Assembly (NCBI GenBank): GCA_037039685.1
Contig: JAWNGF010000001.1
Span: 1,984,001 to 2,048,000, forward strand
Direction: 5' to 3'
Source: Ceratobasidium sp. AG-K
Lineage: Eukaryota; Basidiomycota; Agaricomycetes; Cantharellales; Ceratobasidiaceae
DNA: 64,000 nucleotides
The position numbers and the translations under genes were made by a program. Below are positions 8,731 to 19,634 of the stretch, piece by piece (positions within the stretch are counted from its first letter, which is position 1; each line of letters begins with the position of its first letter). The notes below the pieces were generated by a model. That model had not been told where the DNA came from. It saw only the letters and a list, made by a program, of their open reading frames with translations, and searched no databases.

Positions 8731-11356
8731 TTACACGTAAGCTAAATGCTCTCTTATCATCTCCTTTCGCCCCGTCGGTATCGGTAGGGGTACACCCCCA
8801 AGGCCTTTCCCTTCGTGCATTGTGGAGACAGTATCGCATACCCCACAAATAAACTGTGGCGACGCATCGTTCTCTAGCGCTTCGATTTCTTCATCCGTTG
8901 CGAGTTTAACGAGCGGGCGGGCGACACCATCTCCCCCCAGGGCCCTACCGTCATCGCCTTCAGTCTTGGAATTCAGAAAACCAGGTTCGGATAAAACAGT
9001 GTTGCCGTGCTCTTCTTTACACAAAATACCCCTCTCCTGGAGTGAAACTTGGGTTTCGTACGGCCAATGATATGTGGAGCTCCGGGACCAGTGCTCCAAC
9101 TACCGAGTATTTTATTCAATAACCCTAGCTCGTCGACTAGATTCCGAAAAAAAAAACTCACTATTTCCGCCCAATTCATTGGCTTTTGCATCCAGCACCG
9201 ACCACAAACAAATCTCTTCCCGAGCGCTTTCATCTCCAGATATGCAGCATCTGGCTTGCCAAGGCAGGCCAGAATAGCCTTAGCGGCCCTGATACCACTC
9301 GAATGAGACTGGACCTCGGACAAGACCAGCGCGCCAGGACGCTCGTACGAATGGTCATAGTGTTCGAGTTCAAATGAGCTGGCGAAGTCATCATCTTCGC
9401 TATCGCTATATGTCCAATGGCGCCGCTGCTGTTCAAGGTGTCTATCTTGGAGTTTTACCACTACGTCTGGAAAAAATAGACATTTGGGGTCGTGGCCACC
9501 GTCGATCTGAAAGATGCTGTCTGCACGGAGTAGCTTGCGTACATCCGTGCACCGAATGTAGGGCTGAGATTCAGCTGTGAACTGGGTCGATAATCCAACT
9601 TTCAGCCATCGTCAGCGACCATTTAATAACCTAAAATACTTTGACTCACCTGGCGGCTCGGGGCTACTCCTCCTCCTCCTCCTCACGGGAACAAGCAAAC
9701 CAGCGTATCCCGGGCTCTTGGGCTTCAAAGTTTTAGCCAGTTGCTCCGCAATCGACTGTCTCCACATTCCCAATTCCATCTTGACCCTGTCTTTGACAAC
9801 CATAAACCTCTCTTCGGCTCCGTCCCCCGATACATCCTGCTTTACGATATCACGAACAACTAATAACTTGAGTACACATTCATCCTTGGGGAATGGTATG
9901 GCGAGTGATACGCCAGGATGCTCGGCCAGCTCGATAGTTTGGGGATCGGCCGTGCCAATATCAGCGATGAGCTTGCACAACCGTGCTTTGCGATCTTCCC
10001 TGCGTTGCTTGCATTCCCGAATGAGACGAATTCTTTTGTTCTCCCGAAGAATAGGCTCGAGTTTGGGTTTGATATTTTCCCAGACTAGAATCGGGGTAAG
10101 TACTGGTGTATATGCGGGGGTGGTACTTACTTCGGTTTGTCAATCTCTTTGGAACGGCCACCAGTTTTTCCCACTCTCTGACAAGAGGAAAATGTGTAAC
10201 ATGGCAGTCGATCTCCTCCCAGCCATTCTCCATCAGCCGCTCCTTGATCTCCTCAAATCGTTTCGTCTTGAGCTCCTCAATTTCGACGTCTCTCTGGTCT
10301 TCTAGCGCGTCCAAAAAGGGAACCAGTGTCCTAGCAAACTACCCACCCAACCTCGTCAGGGCGTCAGACATCAAGACAGACTACATACGCACCTCGGTCT
10401 GTTTTCGAAGCTGCACTACACGTTCGACTTTCCATCTTTCCAATCTCGCCGCCTCACCTTGGGCTGCGAGGTCGAATACGAGTGAGACGACCCAGTTAAC
10501 TTCGTTCATTAGGCCATATGCGGCGTCTTTGGATGTGGGTAATTTGACAGCTATGATAAAAATTAGAATAGATACGAGTCGGTGTGGGATGAGACGCGCC
10601 TTGCGAGAACCGGACAAATGGTATCACTCTATGCGGGATGAGCGACACGCCAACGATGCTATGCGCGGTCAATCACGAATCTCTACCCAAAAAACCCACA
10701 CTTACTTAGTATCCCGACAAACATTACACAACTTGACAGCCAACATCTCATCCATCCTCCGAATGACATTTGTCGTTGTCCCACAACTCTATTCAAACCC
10801 ATCAAGTCCCGCTACTGAAAGACATGCATCGACTCACCGAACACCATTTCCCAAACACAAGCGCCGCATACTCTGCATTCGAAATGTGCTCCGGACAGGT
10901 GGGGAGACCAGGCACGTTTCGCTCGGCGGCTATCCAAATGTGGCGCGAAGACCGACTCAAGAGGAGCTTGCGAAACTTTTTATTCGTACGAGCAAGTGTG
11001 TGGATATCGATTGGATGGAGATGGGACGTAATCTACCCAACCGAATAAGTTTCAGACTCCCACGAATAGAACCAAGGGGAAGCTGACTTGAGCAAAGATG
11101 TCCATGGGGACATGCACGATGCCCGCGAGGAACCCGGCCATCCTCTTGGACTTTCGGCCGTTCCGGCGAGCACGCTTTCGAGGTTGTTCGTCTTGGTCGC
11201 TTTCGTCGTCTGAGAGGAATTAGCCGGGAAGGGGGACATGGTGGCTGGACTTACGAGTGGCCGTTCCCGACGCCATTGGGCTATTGTCTGCAGCAACTTT
11301 TAGTCAAGTGCACTAAATGAAACCCCTCACCTACCAGCTGAGGAAACCAGATCCAT
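8731..11356 (-). CDS. F-box protein A with zinc-binding Cys motifs
   Basis: From the ATG at 11356, short exons give MDLVSSADNSP..., an acidic/basic patch (DDESDQDEQPRKRARRN), then an F-box (VPMDIFAQITSHLHPIDIHT, LARTNKKFRKLLLSR) and a W-I-A-A-E-R-N segment. A C-x2-C...C-x2-C unit follows (CSSCG ... LCNVC). Long charged middle exons include EIKERLMENGWEEID. A late block reads CLGKPDAAYLEMKALG and then CGRC. The C-terminus ends in a C-x2-C...H zinc-finger-like tail (FICGVCDTV ... REHLAYV). F-box proteins usually recruit substrates to SCF ubiquitin ligases. The substrate is unknown. Intron positions match those of F-box protein B at 25.8-28.4 kb. Some middle exon borders around 10.0-10.7 kb were not resolved. 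Confidence 0.75.
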
Positions 11357-12849
11357 GGCGCTACAACCGGTTCAGACTCGCCCTCCGCTCGAGGGCCCCA
11401 GAAACTCACCTAGCGCTTGTACTTGCACTTTCCTGAGACATTTCGTGCCCGCAGTGGTAGAGATGAGGGAAAACACACACGAGGTAGGGCTATATACGAC
11501 GACCGAGGACCGTCCGGTCGCCGGTGACACCGTTTCCGAAGTTGTCATGGAACTTGACTGTCGACCTACAATAGGCGATCGCCCCGTGGCGTTGCGATCA
11601 TGCGGGTTCTTGTTGAAGCGAAGCGTGGCGCGGTGGGTGGAGTGCCTGTAATGAGTAGCTAAGCTCCCACTGACGTCACTCAATCACCCTTTATGGAATT
11701 TATCGTCCGCTTTTGATTAAACGCCGTGGGTGCTGCGCATGATGAGTTGATGCTCGAAATTTTCAGCCTTTTGTCTTGTTGATGATGGGCTGCGCACATC
11801 GGTGGATCAAACCTATTCAGCCGCGAGTCCTCGCCAAAGCAAACTGTATGCGGCGGATCTCACACATTCAGATAGACATCTTGGTCCGCACAGCTCGGTC
11901 ACATATCGCCCTTTTGTACCTCGGTTTGTCTAGATCTTGGGGCCTAGGGCTAGATCTGCCGCTTTGAGGCGTCGCCGGCGAAAGTACAGAGACCGAGCGC
12001 CGAACTTTATGACTGTATTGCGCTCACGGCATTGGAATGTGTCCAGCACGATTGAGCTCAGAGTGAGTAGCAATGCATTTGTGCACCTTGAATTCCGGAC
12101 CGTATGATCTTCGTGTGACACTTTCATCTGTGACTCCTCGGCACCTTGGGGCTTGGGTGGTTGAAATGTGGATCTCAGCCATTATATTTGCATAACACAC
12201 AGTAAGCAAGGTGTAGAACTTTGTGACAAGGGCAAAGGTACGCCAGCACATTCACGCGCGTGCCCGTTGCCTTTGAGACCGCAGCTTCCACGTACATAAT
12301 TATGGGCTTGGCCGAGCGCAAGCGGGACCGCAGTGGACGGCGAGGCAGCTGAGCCATGGGACCTGGATACAGATGGCGATAAGATACCTGGCCTTTGTTA
12401 CGGACAAGAGAGGGACTCGTGACCGGACTAAGCGGGGCAAGTAGGTTTGTTCGAAGAAGATCTATATTATACTATGTCATCGGACGATGCGGTTAGACAT
12501 GAAATCCGCATGTGTGTGTTCGTGTTATTTCCGGCACTGTGCTGGCGCTTGCATCCGGTACTGGGCAGATCCAAGCGCGTGGCGGAACCGGATGATACGG
12601 GTGAACTGGGGTGTGAGTGAGTGGGGTTTACAGATGAAAATTTAAAGTGATTAGATCGTAGAGGTCGTCATTAGTTAGATTTAAGAGAGACCGCATGCCG
12701 GCGGGGGTGGGCCACGTCAGTTTGGATCGGCGTGTGGCTGTGCTCCGGGAACCGGCGAAAAGTTTGGTACAAGACTGAGTGAATTGCAGGGTTGACCGCC
12801 ACCTTCACTTGACCACAACTTGTTGCCTGGCTCTATCCCTGTAGCCAGC
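11357..12849. other. Intergenic region between divergent F-box A and PPR genes
   Basis: About 1.5 kb without a supported gene. Open frames of up to ~100 codons exist on both strands but lack motifs, splice consistency or family resemblance. This is unusually long for this gene-dense window, so a non-coding RNA or an unrecognised gene is possible, but I see no direct sign of one. Confidence 0.45.
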
Positions 12850-15800
12850 ATGCTACCCAAGCTAGCCACTAATCTGCTGCATATGCAGCGAGCAGCGGCT
12901 GTTGTTCAGAATGGCGCTATCCGTAGTCTGCAGCAATCCAACCACAGCGGCTCTCTCAACTGGGCTGGAGCCGGATCCTCTAGCTCCGGGTGGGGCAGCG
13001 CGGGCGGCGCTAAATACGGCACGGGAAAGCTTTACCAGGGATACACCGTACGCATTTACCCATCGCATTTAGCTGCTGACTGACTCATGTATTCTAGGGC
13101 CCTGGACGAGCTATCACTCATGCAAACGCAACTGCCGATGAAGAAGAATCGCGCATTGCACTCCACTCGCGAAGGGGAATTACTACTGCTCGTAGGGGAC
13201 GGGCTACGTCCATCGTCCCCTCGTCTGCCGATATGCGGGTCCTCAAGAATCTTATGGCTGCACGTGCCCGACGACCCGATGGCGCGCGACATAGCTCGAG
13301 TGTTGCGCGAGATCTACCCCCCGAACTCGATCTTGCGTCTGCCACAGACGCTGGTGTCGTCATTCCTGTCCGAACCGGGCTCCGGAAGCGCTCCAAGTCG
13401 CTCTCGTCTCTCCCAGAGATGCATCTACGAGCCGCTCAAGCCGAAGAAGAGGGGATCGATCGGGAGGATGGCATCGATGCCAATATGCGTGACTGGGAGA
13501 GCTGGGACACCCTTCGTCGCACTGAAGATCCTGCGGTAGTCCGCGCCGAGATACACCGCATGCGTACAGAAGCCTATCCCTTTCAGATCGAGGACAAGAA
13601 CGGCAAGGGCAAGGCTCCCGCTCGTCGAGTCCCCCAACCGAGCGCGGCCTGGTTCAACGCCGCCCTCAATGCACTGTATCGCACCCGTGCCCAAGGTCAG
13701 CCCGCCACCGACGTCGTCCGACTGTACAACGACATGCTCGCCCGCGGTGTGCTTCCCAACGCCGGAACTTATGCGACCGTCATCGCCGTCCTGTGCGAAC
13801 GTGACTGGGAAGTCGTACGCGCCCTCCAAGCTCTCGACAGTGAACGGATTCGGGCGAGCATCAACTCGGAATCGGTAGAATCTCCCATTCCACTTACCCC
13901 ATCGGAAATGCTCACTTCGCCCGCACTCACAAACGCTCTACCACATCACGCCGAGACGATTCGGCTTTTGCGGGCCGAGATCCACCTGCCGGCGGCGCTC
14001 GCACTCTTCCACGCCGCTGCTGTCTTTCGAGGATTCGCACGCAGCCTTCCCCTGGCAACCTTTGCCCGCCTCTTGCGCGCGTGTGCGTCTCGCGGAGAAC
14101 GCGGAGGTGCGGTCCGGGTATGGGAAGTCCTCGAAAAGCGCGATACTCCCGATGCTCCTCTCAAGGCACACTACGTTCCCGCCGTGTTCCGGCATTTGAT
14201 TGCAACTTATACTGCCGCGCGCGATATCGGCGGTGCCGAAGAGGTCTTTGGCGAGTGGCTCAAGGCAGCTGCCAAGGGCGAAATTGCCGGCGTCGGGGCG
14301 GGTTTGGCTGCCGAGAACCATATGGGGTACACCAGCCCTAAACCGGCGGCTACTACAGGCGAAACTGACGCCGATGACGCAGCGGTGACGGCCACGAGCG
14401 GCGGAGAACGCGATATCTGGGACGAGATGATTGTTGCCTATGCCATATGTGGGCAAGGCGGTCGTGCGATCGAACTCGTTGAGCGAATGATGGACGGCCG
14501 AGATGGTGAGTCGATTATCATAATCATGTGCCCTACATGGTCTGATTGTATTATAGGCGCGCCAAAACCGACTGCGGCGACCTTCTCCCGTATGATCAAG
14601 GCGTTCTGCGATGCTGGAGATGTTGGAACCGCCTATGCTTGGTTCGAGCGACTGCGTGCCATGAACAGTAAGTTGGCCCCCCTTGTCAATTGCATTGGTT
14701 GACTGGTTTCCAGGCGCATACACCCCGAACATCTTTGCCTGGGCGCATATCATTACCGCTCTCGGCACATCTGGTCACGTCCGCGAAATGAACGCTCTCG
14801 TTTCGAGCCTTGTCGGAGATGTCTCGCAAAACGGCTTCAAAATGCGCCATGCCCAAGTTCGAGTCGTGGTCGATGCAAACATGGCCGTTATCGAACGAGG
14901 TGCAGCTCGTGTCCGTGCAGCTCACTCGTCCCCGGCTGCACCCTCGCAACCCGATCTATCAAAACGGCCAAACCACGCAGCCGACATGGCTGCGACCGAA
15001 CCCGAGCGCCTAGCGATCCAAGCGTCGGAATCGTTCTCGTTCCTGGTCAATACGATTCTACCGCACTTGCCCGTACTTTCACACGCGCATCAAGCCGGGA
15101 TTCTCAGGGAACTTGCTATCCGCCTTGTCGGGCCGGGCACGATCGGCGTTGTATCGGACCAACGCGCGGTCGGGATCGTCGCCGACCGCGCACAGGCGGA
15201 GGTTGCAGCAGTTAAAGTAGCTGCCAGCGGAGTGTTCGGAGACACATCTGCTCCACTACCTGCTCACCAACCTTATCCCTCGGAAGAAACGATGAACGTA
15301 ACGTCTCGTGCGGCGGCCGCGGCGGTTGACAAGCTCCTTCGTGCATTGTATGCGGCCCGGCAATTGGACCTTGACCAGCATGTCCGGCTTGCTCGGGCGT
15401 GGTGCGAGGTGACTGCTGGCGTACCCCACGAACTCTCTGCGCGGGGGATCGTCGACACGATGGCCGGATTCGAAGGCAAGCTCTCGGACTCGGATTGGGA
15501 GCTCATCTCCGAGGCGTTTGCGACCGGTTTATTGAACGAGGTGCCCGTGACTGACGCTGCGTTGGCTGCCCTCGCCAAGGGCCCGATGCATGCCATGAAC
15601 TGGAAAGACGTCGCCAGGGGTGCGGTGGGCGTTCTTGGCGCCGAACGAACGCGGGCAGCAATGGGAGGAATGGGCCCAGAAGTCGTGGCGTTTATCGACT
15701 CACTCGTGACCGAGGCGGCTTCCAGTCCCGTCGACAGCGCCTCGGTTGGTTCACCAGAGACTGGGTTCACATCCGAAGGCGACGTGTCATCCTATGTCCA

Positions 15801-17407
15801 GCAACAGTACCCGAACTATCATGTCGATCCCCTCCAGAGCAAGTTTATCGACGAGTACACTCTTCCTCGATCCTCGGTCACTCCTCTCGACGCTTTTGCC
15901 CGATTCCAGGCTGGGATGCATATTGGTCGCCTGCCCTCCCCTGAATCCATCGGCCGATTGATCAATGCGCTTGGCCGACTCGGAGCGGTAGACAAGGTCC
16001 AATTCTTGTATTCTGCGGCGCAACGAGCGTTGGCGTGCCTGGAACATGACAAGGCATGGCAAGCTCAAGCGTGGTTCCAGATCGAAGACCAGATGGTTGT
16101 AGCACTCGCACATGCCGACCGACCTGACGCTGCCGCCGTCCACAAGGCACGCATCATCTCGCAAGGCGGAGCCCCCTCGGCTGACGCATATGGTGCCCTC
16201 ATCGCTGGCGTCAAGAACACGACGGACGACGCCCACGTCGCACGCGAATTGTTTGAAGAGGCTCGCAGGCTCGGCGTCCCCGCCAACATCTTCCTCTACA
16301 ACACCGTCATCAGCAAAGCCGCCCGTGCCCGCAAGGCCGAGTATGCGCTCGAGTTGTTCCACGAGATGCGTGCGGCTGGCCTCAGGCCCACGAGTGTCAC
16401 CTATGGCGCAATCATTGGCGCGTGCTGCCGTGTAGGCGACGCCGAGACCGCTGCGTACTTGTTTGCCGAGATGTCGTCGATGCCCAACTTCCGCCCACGT
16501 GTACCACCGTACAACACGATGATGCAGTTCTTTGTCCATACCAAGCCCAACCGCGAGAGGTGTTTGGACTATTACCAGGCCATGTTGGACGCGCGAGTGT
16601 CGCCTAGCGCACATACCTACAAGGTAAGTTGTCAAAATCTAGTTCATGGCTATGACTAACTTGTTTCTAGTTGTTGTTGGACTGCTACGGAACGATCGAA
16701 CCGGTCGACCTCGCTTCGATGGAAGACGTCTTCAAGCGTCTCCAAGCAGACCGCACCGTCCCCGTCCAAGGCGCCCATTGGGCTGCGTTAATCAACGCCT
16801 ATGGCTGTGCCGCCCACAACCTCGAGCGCGCACTCGCCACTTTCGATAACATCCCTGCACACGCTCAGCCTGATGCCGTCACCTATGAGGCCCTCTTCAA
16901 CGCCATCGTGACGCACCATCGCGTCGACCTTGTGCCAACATACCTCGCACGCATGTCCGACGCGGGTGTGCACATGACTGCGTATATTTCCAACCTTCTC
17001 ATCAAGGGCTACGCAGCTGCGGGGCACCTCGAGCGCGCCCGCGGTGTCTTTGATTCTATGGTCGATCCCCCAGTGGGTTTGGCGGCCGTGCATAATCATC
17101 CTGGGCACAGCGGACAAGAGTCGGGCCGGACCGAAGGGCATGTACCAGTCGGCGCGCCCGTGTTTAGGGAGCCTTCAACTTGGGAGGCAATGGTTCGTGC
17201 TGAGCTCGGTGCTGGTGAAAAGGAGCGCGCGAGTATGTTGTTGGATCGTATGGAGGATAGGCAAGTCGTTTATAGTTTAACGTGGCTCGGCTCGTTTCTG
17301 ACTCTGTCGATAGGATGTTCCCCGTTGCTGTGACTTCTCGCATCAGGAGTATCATGGGTGAAGACGGTTCGCTCATCGAGCCTCTTCAGCCGTCGTCTCC
17401 TGCATAA
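12850..17407 (+). CDS. Large pentatricopeptide repeat (PPR) protein, probably mitochondrial
   Basis: Six exons, 12850-13047, 13098-14505, 14557-14667, 14714-16623, 16671-17260 and 17314-17407, form one frame of roughly 1,430 codons. The N-terminus is basic with no acidic residues in the first ~40 positions, like a mitochondrial presequence. PPR motifs are clear: WFNAALNALYRTRAQGQPA with LYNDMLARGVLPNAGTYATV, FLYNTVISKAARARKAEYAL with FHEMRAAGLRPTSVTYGAII, YQAMLDARVSPSAHTYKLLL, and FDNIPAHAQPDAVTYEALFN. PPR arrays bind single-stranded RNA and in fungi act mainly in mitochondrial mRNA stability or translation. The exact orthologue (a CYA5-like role is possible) cannot be fixed. The last intron uses a GC donor at 17261. 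The coding DNA is more GC-rich than its neighbours. Confidence 0.88.
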
Positions 17408-17819
17408 ATTCAAAATTCTTTGACTTTTTCTCTCGGTATTGAAGACTCTGAATGTTTGATTAGTGTAACTGTTACATGTGTTTTGTAGACGATCTAGTGC
17501 CGTTCGCATAGACACCTTTAGTTGAACTCAAACTCCCCACTCAGTTATCAATATCATATCATACTTGTACTTGTACGCACTGTTTTTCTGTGACAATTTA
17601 TTTCGCATTTTGGATCAATGATGATTGGGGTGACTCGGTTACCGTCAAATGTATTCCCATCGCCGCTGGAGAGGATGTATGCGGGAAGAAACGGGCACGT
17701 TGACTGTTTATGTGCTAAAAATTACCGATCGTAGATATCTATAATGCCCAATCGGAGGTGTGATTATAATTCGCTGGTCGGCAGTTCGCTCAATACATGC
17801 ATTATGAGATTGGAATAAG
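17408..17819. other. Intergenic region between convergent PPR and COA1 genes
   Basis: AT-richer 3' region shared by two convergent genes. No gene or repeat recognised. Confidence 0.5.
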
Positions 17820-18743
17820 TCACTCTCGGTGGAGATTTTCGAGAATAGTTCCATTGTCGCATATAAGTTTGAATCGCACTATCGAATGAGAATAGTGTTT
17901 AGTGTCTCTCGCGGATCGTAAACTACACTCACATATCGTGAACGGCTGGCCTTTTTCTTTCCTGATGCTAGTAAAATACAATGTGCCGGCACCTATTTCA
18001 AGGGTTTTGCTTAGCGTCAGTAGCCTGGGCGATTTCTAACACCGACATGTACCTTTTGATCCTTTCACGCGCATACTGATATCCACATTTCCTGATAATG
18101 TTCTAGGATCATCGACCGGGGAGGGGAGATAATTATTACCAACCTTGTAATAAGTTGATCTACGACCAGTGTTAGACAGCCCACGTTCCCTAAATAAAGT
18201 TACTAAGCATGCTCACATTGCCTTCAATATATGGTTGGCCACCCATCCACCACGTTGGTTCTGCTGCAACACTCGGCCCAAGCTCGGAAGCTACTGCTTG
18301 CGAACTCCGTAACTGGGTGAGTACTTGTTTAGTCACAGAACTCGCTAGGCGCTCCTGGTTCCACGAATAGACAATAAACCCTCCCCAGGCGGAGAGGCCC
18401 AAAATCCCGAATGCGATCATAGCAGGAATTCGGCTCTAGTGAAGTTAAATGGTTCGGTAGAGTGGACGGTTGAAATAGTAGGGGGGTCATGGGGTTGACA
18501 GTAAGTTAAGATATTGAAACAAATCACTCTTGTGCTCACTCGGAAAACAGGTAGTTCCTTTGGCTGAGGCCTATCGTGAACAATACGAGGCTTAGAGGGA
18601 GCATCAAAGGTAACTGGCTGAGGTGGGGGCGGCCCGGGCGGCGGAGGCTGTAAGTTTAATTTTGCGTATATAACCTGCGAGTACGACAGGCTCCTAGAGT
18701 ATTGCGAGTTGCTTAGAGCAACACCCCGAGTGAGCCGATACAT
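17820..18743 (-). CDS. COA1: Cytochrome c oxidase assembly factor COA1
   Basis: The spliced minus-strand product starts MYRLTRGVALSNSQYSRSL (presequence-like), has a Pro-rich stretch (QPPPPGPPPPQP), and one membrane segment MIAFGILGLSAWGGFIVYSW. A small domain with WWMGGQPYIEGN follows, then VDISMRVKGSKGAGTLYFTS, RKEKGQPF and LRFKLIC. This is the Coa1 family pattern, including the G-S-K-G-A-G-T-xYF block. COA1 is an inner-membrane factor acting early in Cox1 maturation, downstream of Mss51 and Shy1. One join (VSML to RNVDIS) uses a donor at an in-frame GTAACT, and other choices break the frame. An in-frame upstream ATG at 18818 would add 25 residues. It is divergent from TSR2, about 106 bp apart. 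Confidence 0.8.
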
Positions 18744-18849
18744 GGTGGAACAGCGGAACTGAAGACATAATTCGGCGCTTCCCGGATTCCAAGGACACCT
18801 GACCAAATCAAGCGCCAAAAATTGTTTTGAGCCACTCTATCATCACATC

Positions 18850-19413
18850 ATGTCATCGAGCAGCACTCAAACACGGGACATGGTCCTATTCGCCCGGGGG
18901 GTGATTGCACTGCTGGAAGGCTGGGATGTTCTGCGACTAGCTATAACTGAAGGGTGGGGCGGGCCCGAATCCGCTGCCAAACGCACCTGGCTCGCCTCGA
19001 TCATCGTCGACGAATTTGAGGCGTCTAGCGTTACCTCGCCGGACATTGATTACATCGCGGACCTCATAATCCAAGCGATGTCTGACGAGTTCGAAGTAGA
19101 CGTCGAGGACGGAAGTGATGAGCGCATTGCAGACTCTATCGTCAAGCTCTGGGCCGCCGACCCGGCGACCGCAGCCCAAATGGTCGCAGAATACCAGGCC
19201 ACTGCCCAAAGAAGGAGCAAAACCCGCGTCCAGGCATCTCGGGAAGAGGGAAATGGGGACAGCGACTGGGAGAGCGAGAGTGAGGACGAGGACGGCGTCC
19301 CCAGGTTGATAGACAGGGATGCTCAGCCTGCTGCGCCTCGAGAAAAACCTGAACCAACCGTCGACGATGACGGATTTACGCTGGTCCAGGGAAAAGGAAA
19401 AGGAAAGCATTGA
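18850..19413 (+). CDS. TSR2: Pre-rRNA processing protein TSR2
   Basis: A single exon of 187 codons. The N-terminal half carries the WGG-domain signature: F-A-R-G-V..LLEGWDVLRLAITEGWGG, then WLASIIVDEF and DYIADLIIQAMSDEFEVDVED. The C-terminal third is acidic and disordered and ends DDDGFTLVQGKGKGKH, a tail typical of TSR2. TSR2 escorts the ribosomal protein eS26 (Rps26) to the 90S/pre-40S particle and supports 20S pre-rRNA processing. The length fits the family. It converges with CTR9, with 221 bp between stops. Confidence 0.9.
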   Translation: MSSSSTQTRDMVLFARGVIALLEGWDVLRLAITEGWGGPESAAKRTWLASIIVDEFEASSVTSPDIDYIADLIIQAMSDEFEVDVEDGSDERIADSIVKLWAADPATAAQMVAEYQATAQRRSKTRVQASREEGNGDSDWESESEDEDGVPRLIDRDAQPAAPREKPEPTVDDDGFTLVQGKGKGKH

Positions 19414-19634
19414 TATCGGGTAAGAGCTTGTTAGCAGTACCAAGGCCACTGGTTCTAATATTGGTTCATATCAGGTTATCTTAGAATGGCGCATATACCC
19501 TGTTGTTTGGGGACTGTTCAGCCTGGCTAAATGTAATGAATTGTGTAACAATATAACAGCCCAAACAACTATACTAAGCAAAATATGATAGTACAAAGCA
19601 GATATAACCATAGCGATTGTCAGACCAAAGCGTG

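Noticed and set aside
9577..11086. Long plus-strand open frames (242 and 326 codons) opposite F-box protein A
   Set aside because: No motif, Ser/Arg/Cys-rich antisense texture, and the minus strand carries the coherent spliced gene.
13938..16635. Long minus-strand open frames (up to 282 codons) opposite the PPR gene
   Set aside because: Shadows of GC-rich PPR exons; no family resemblance.
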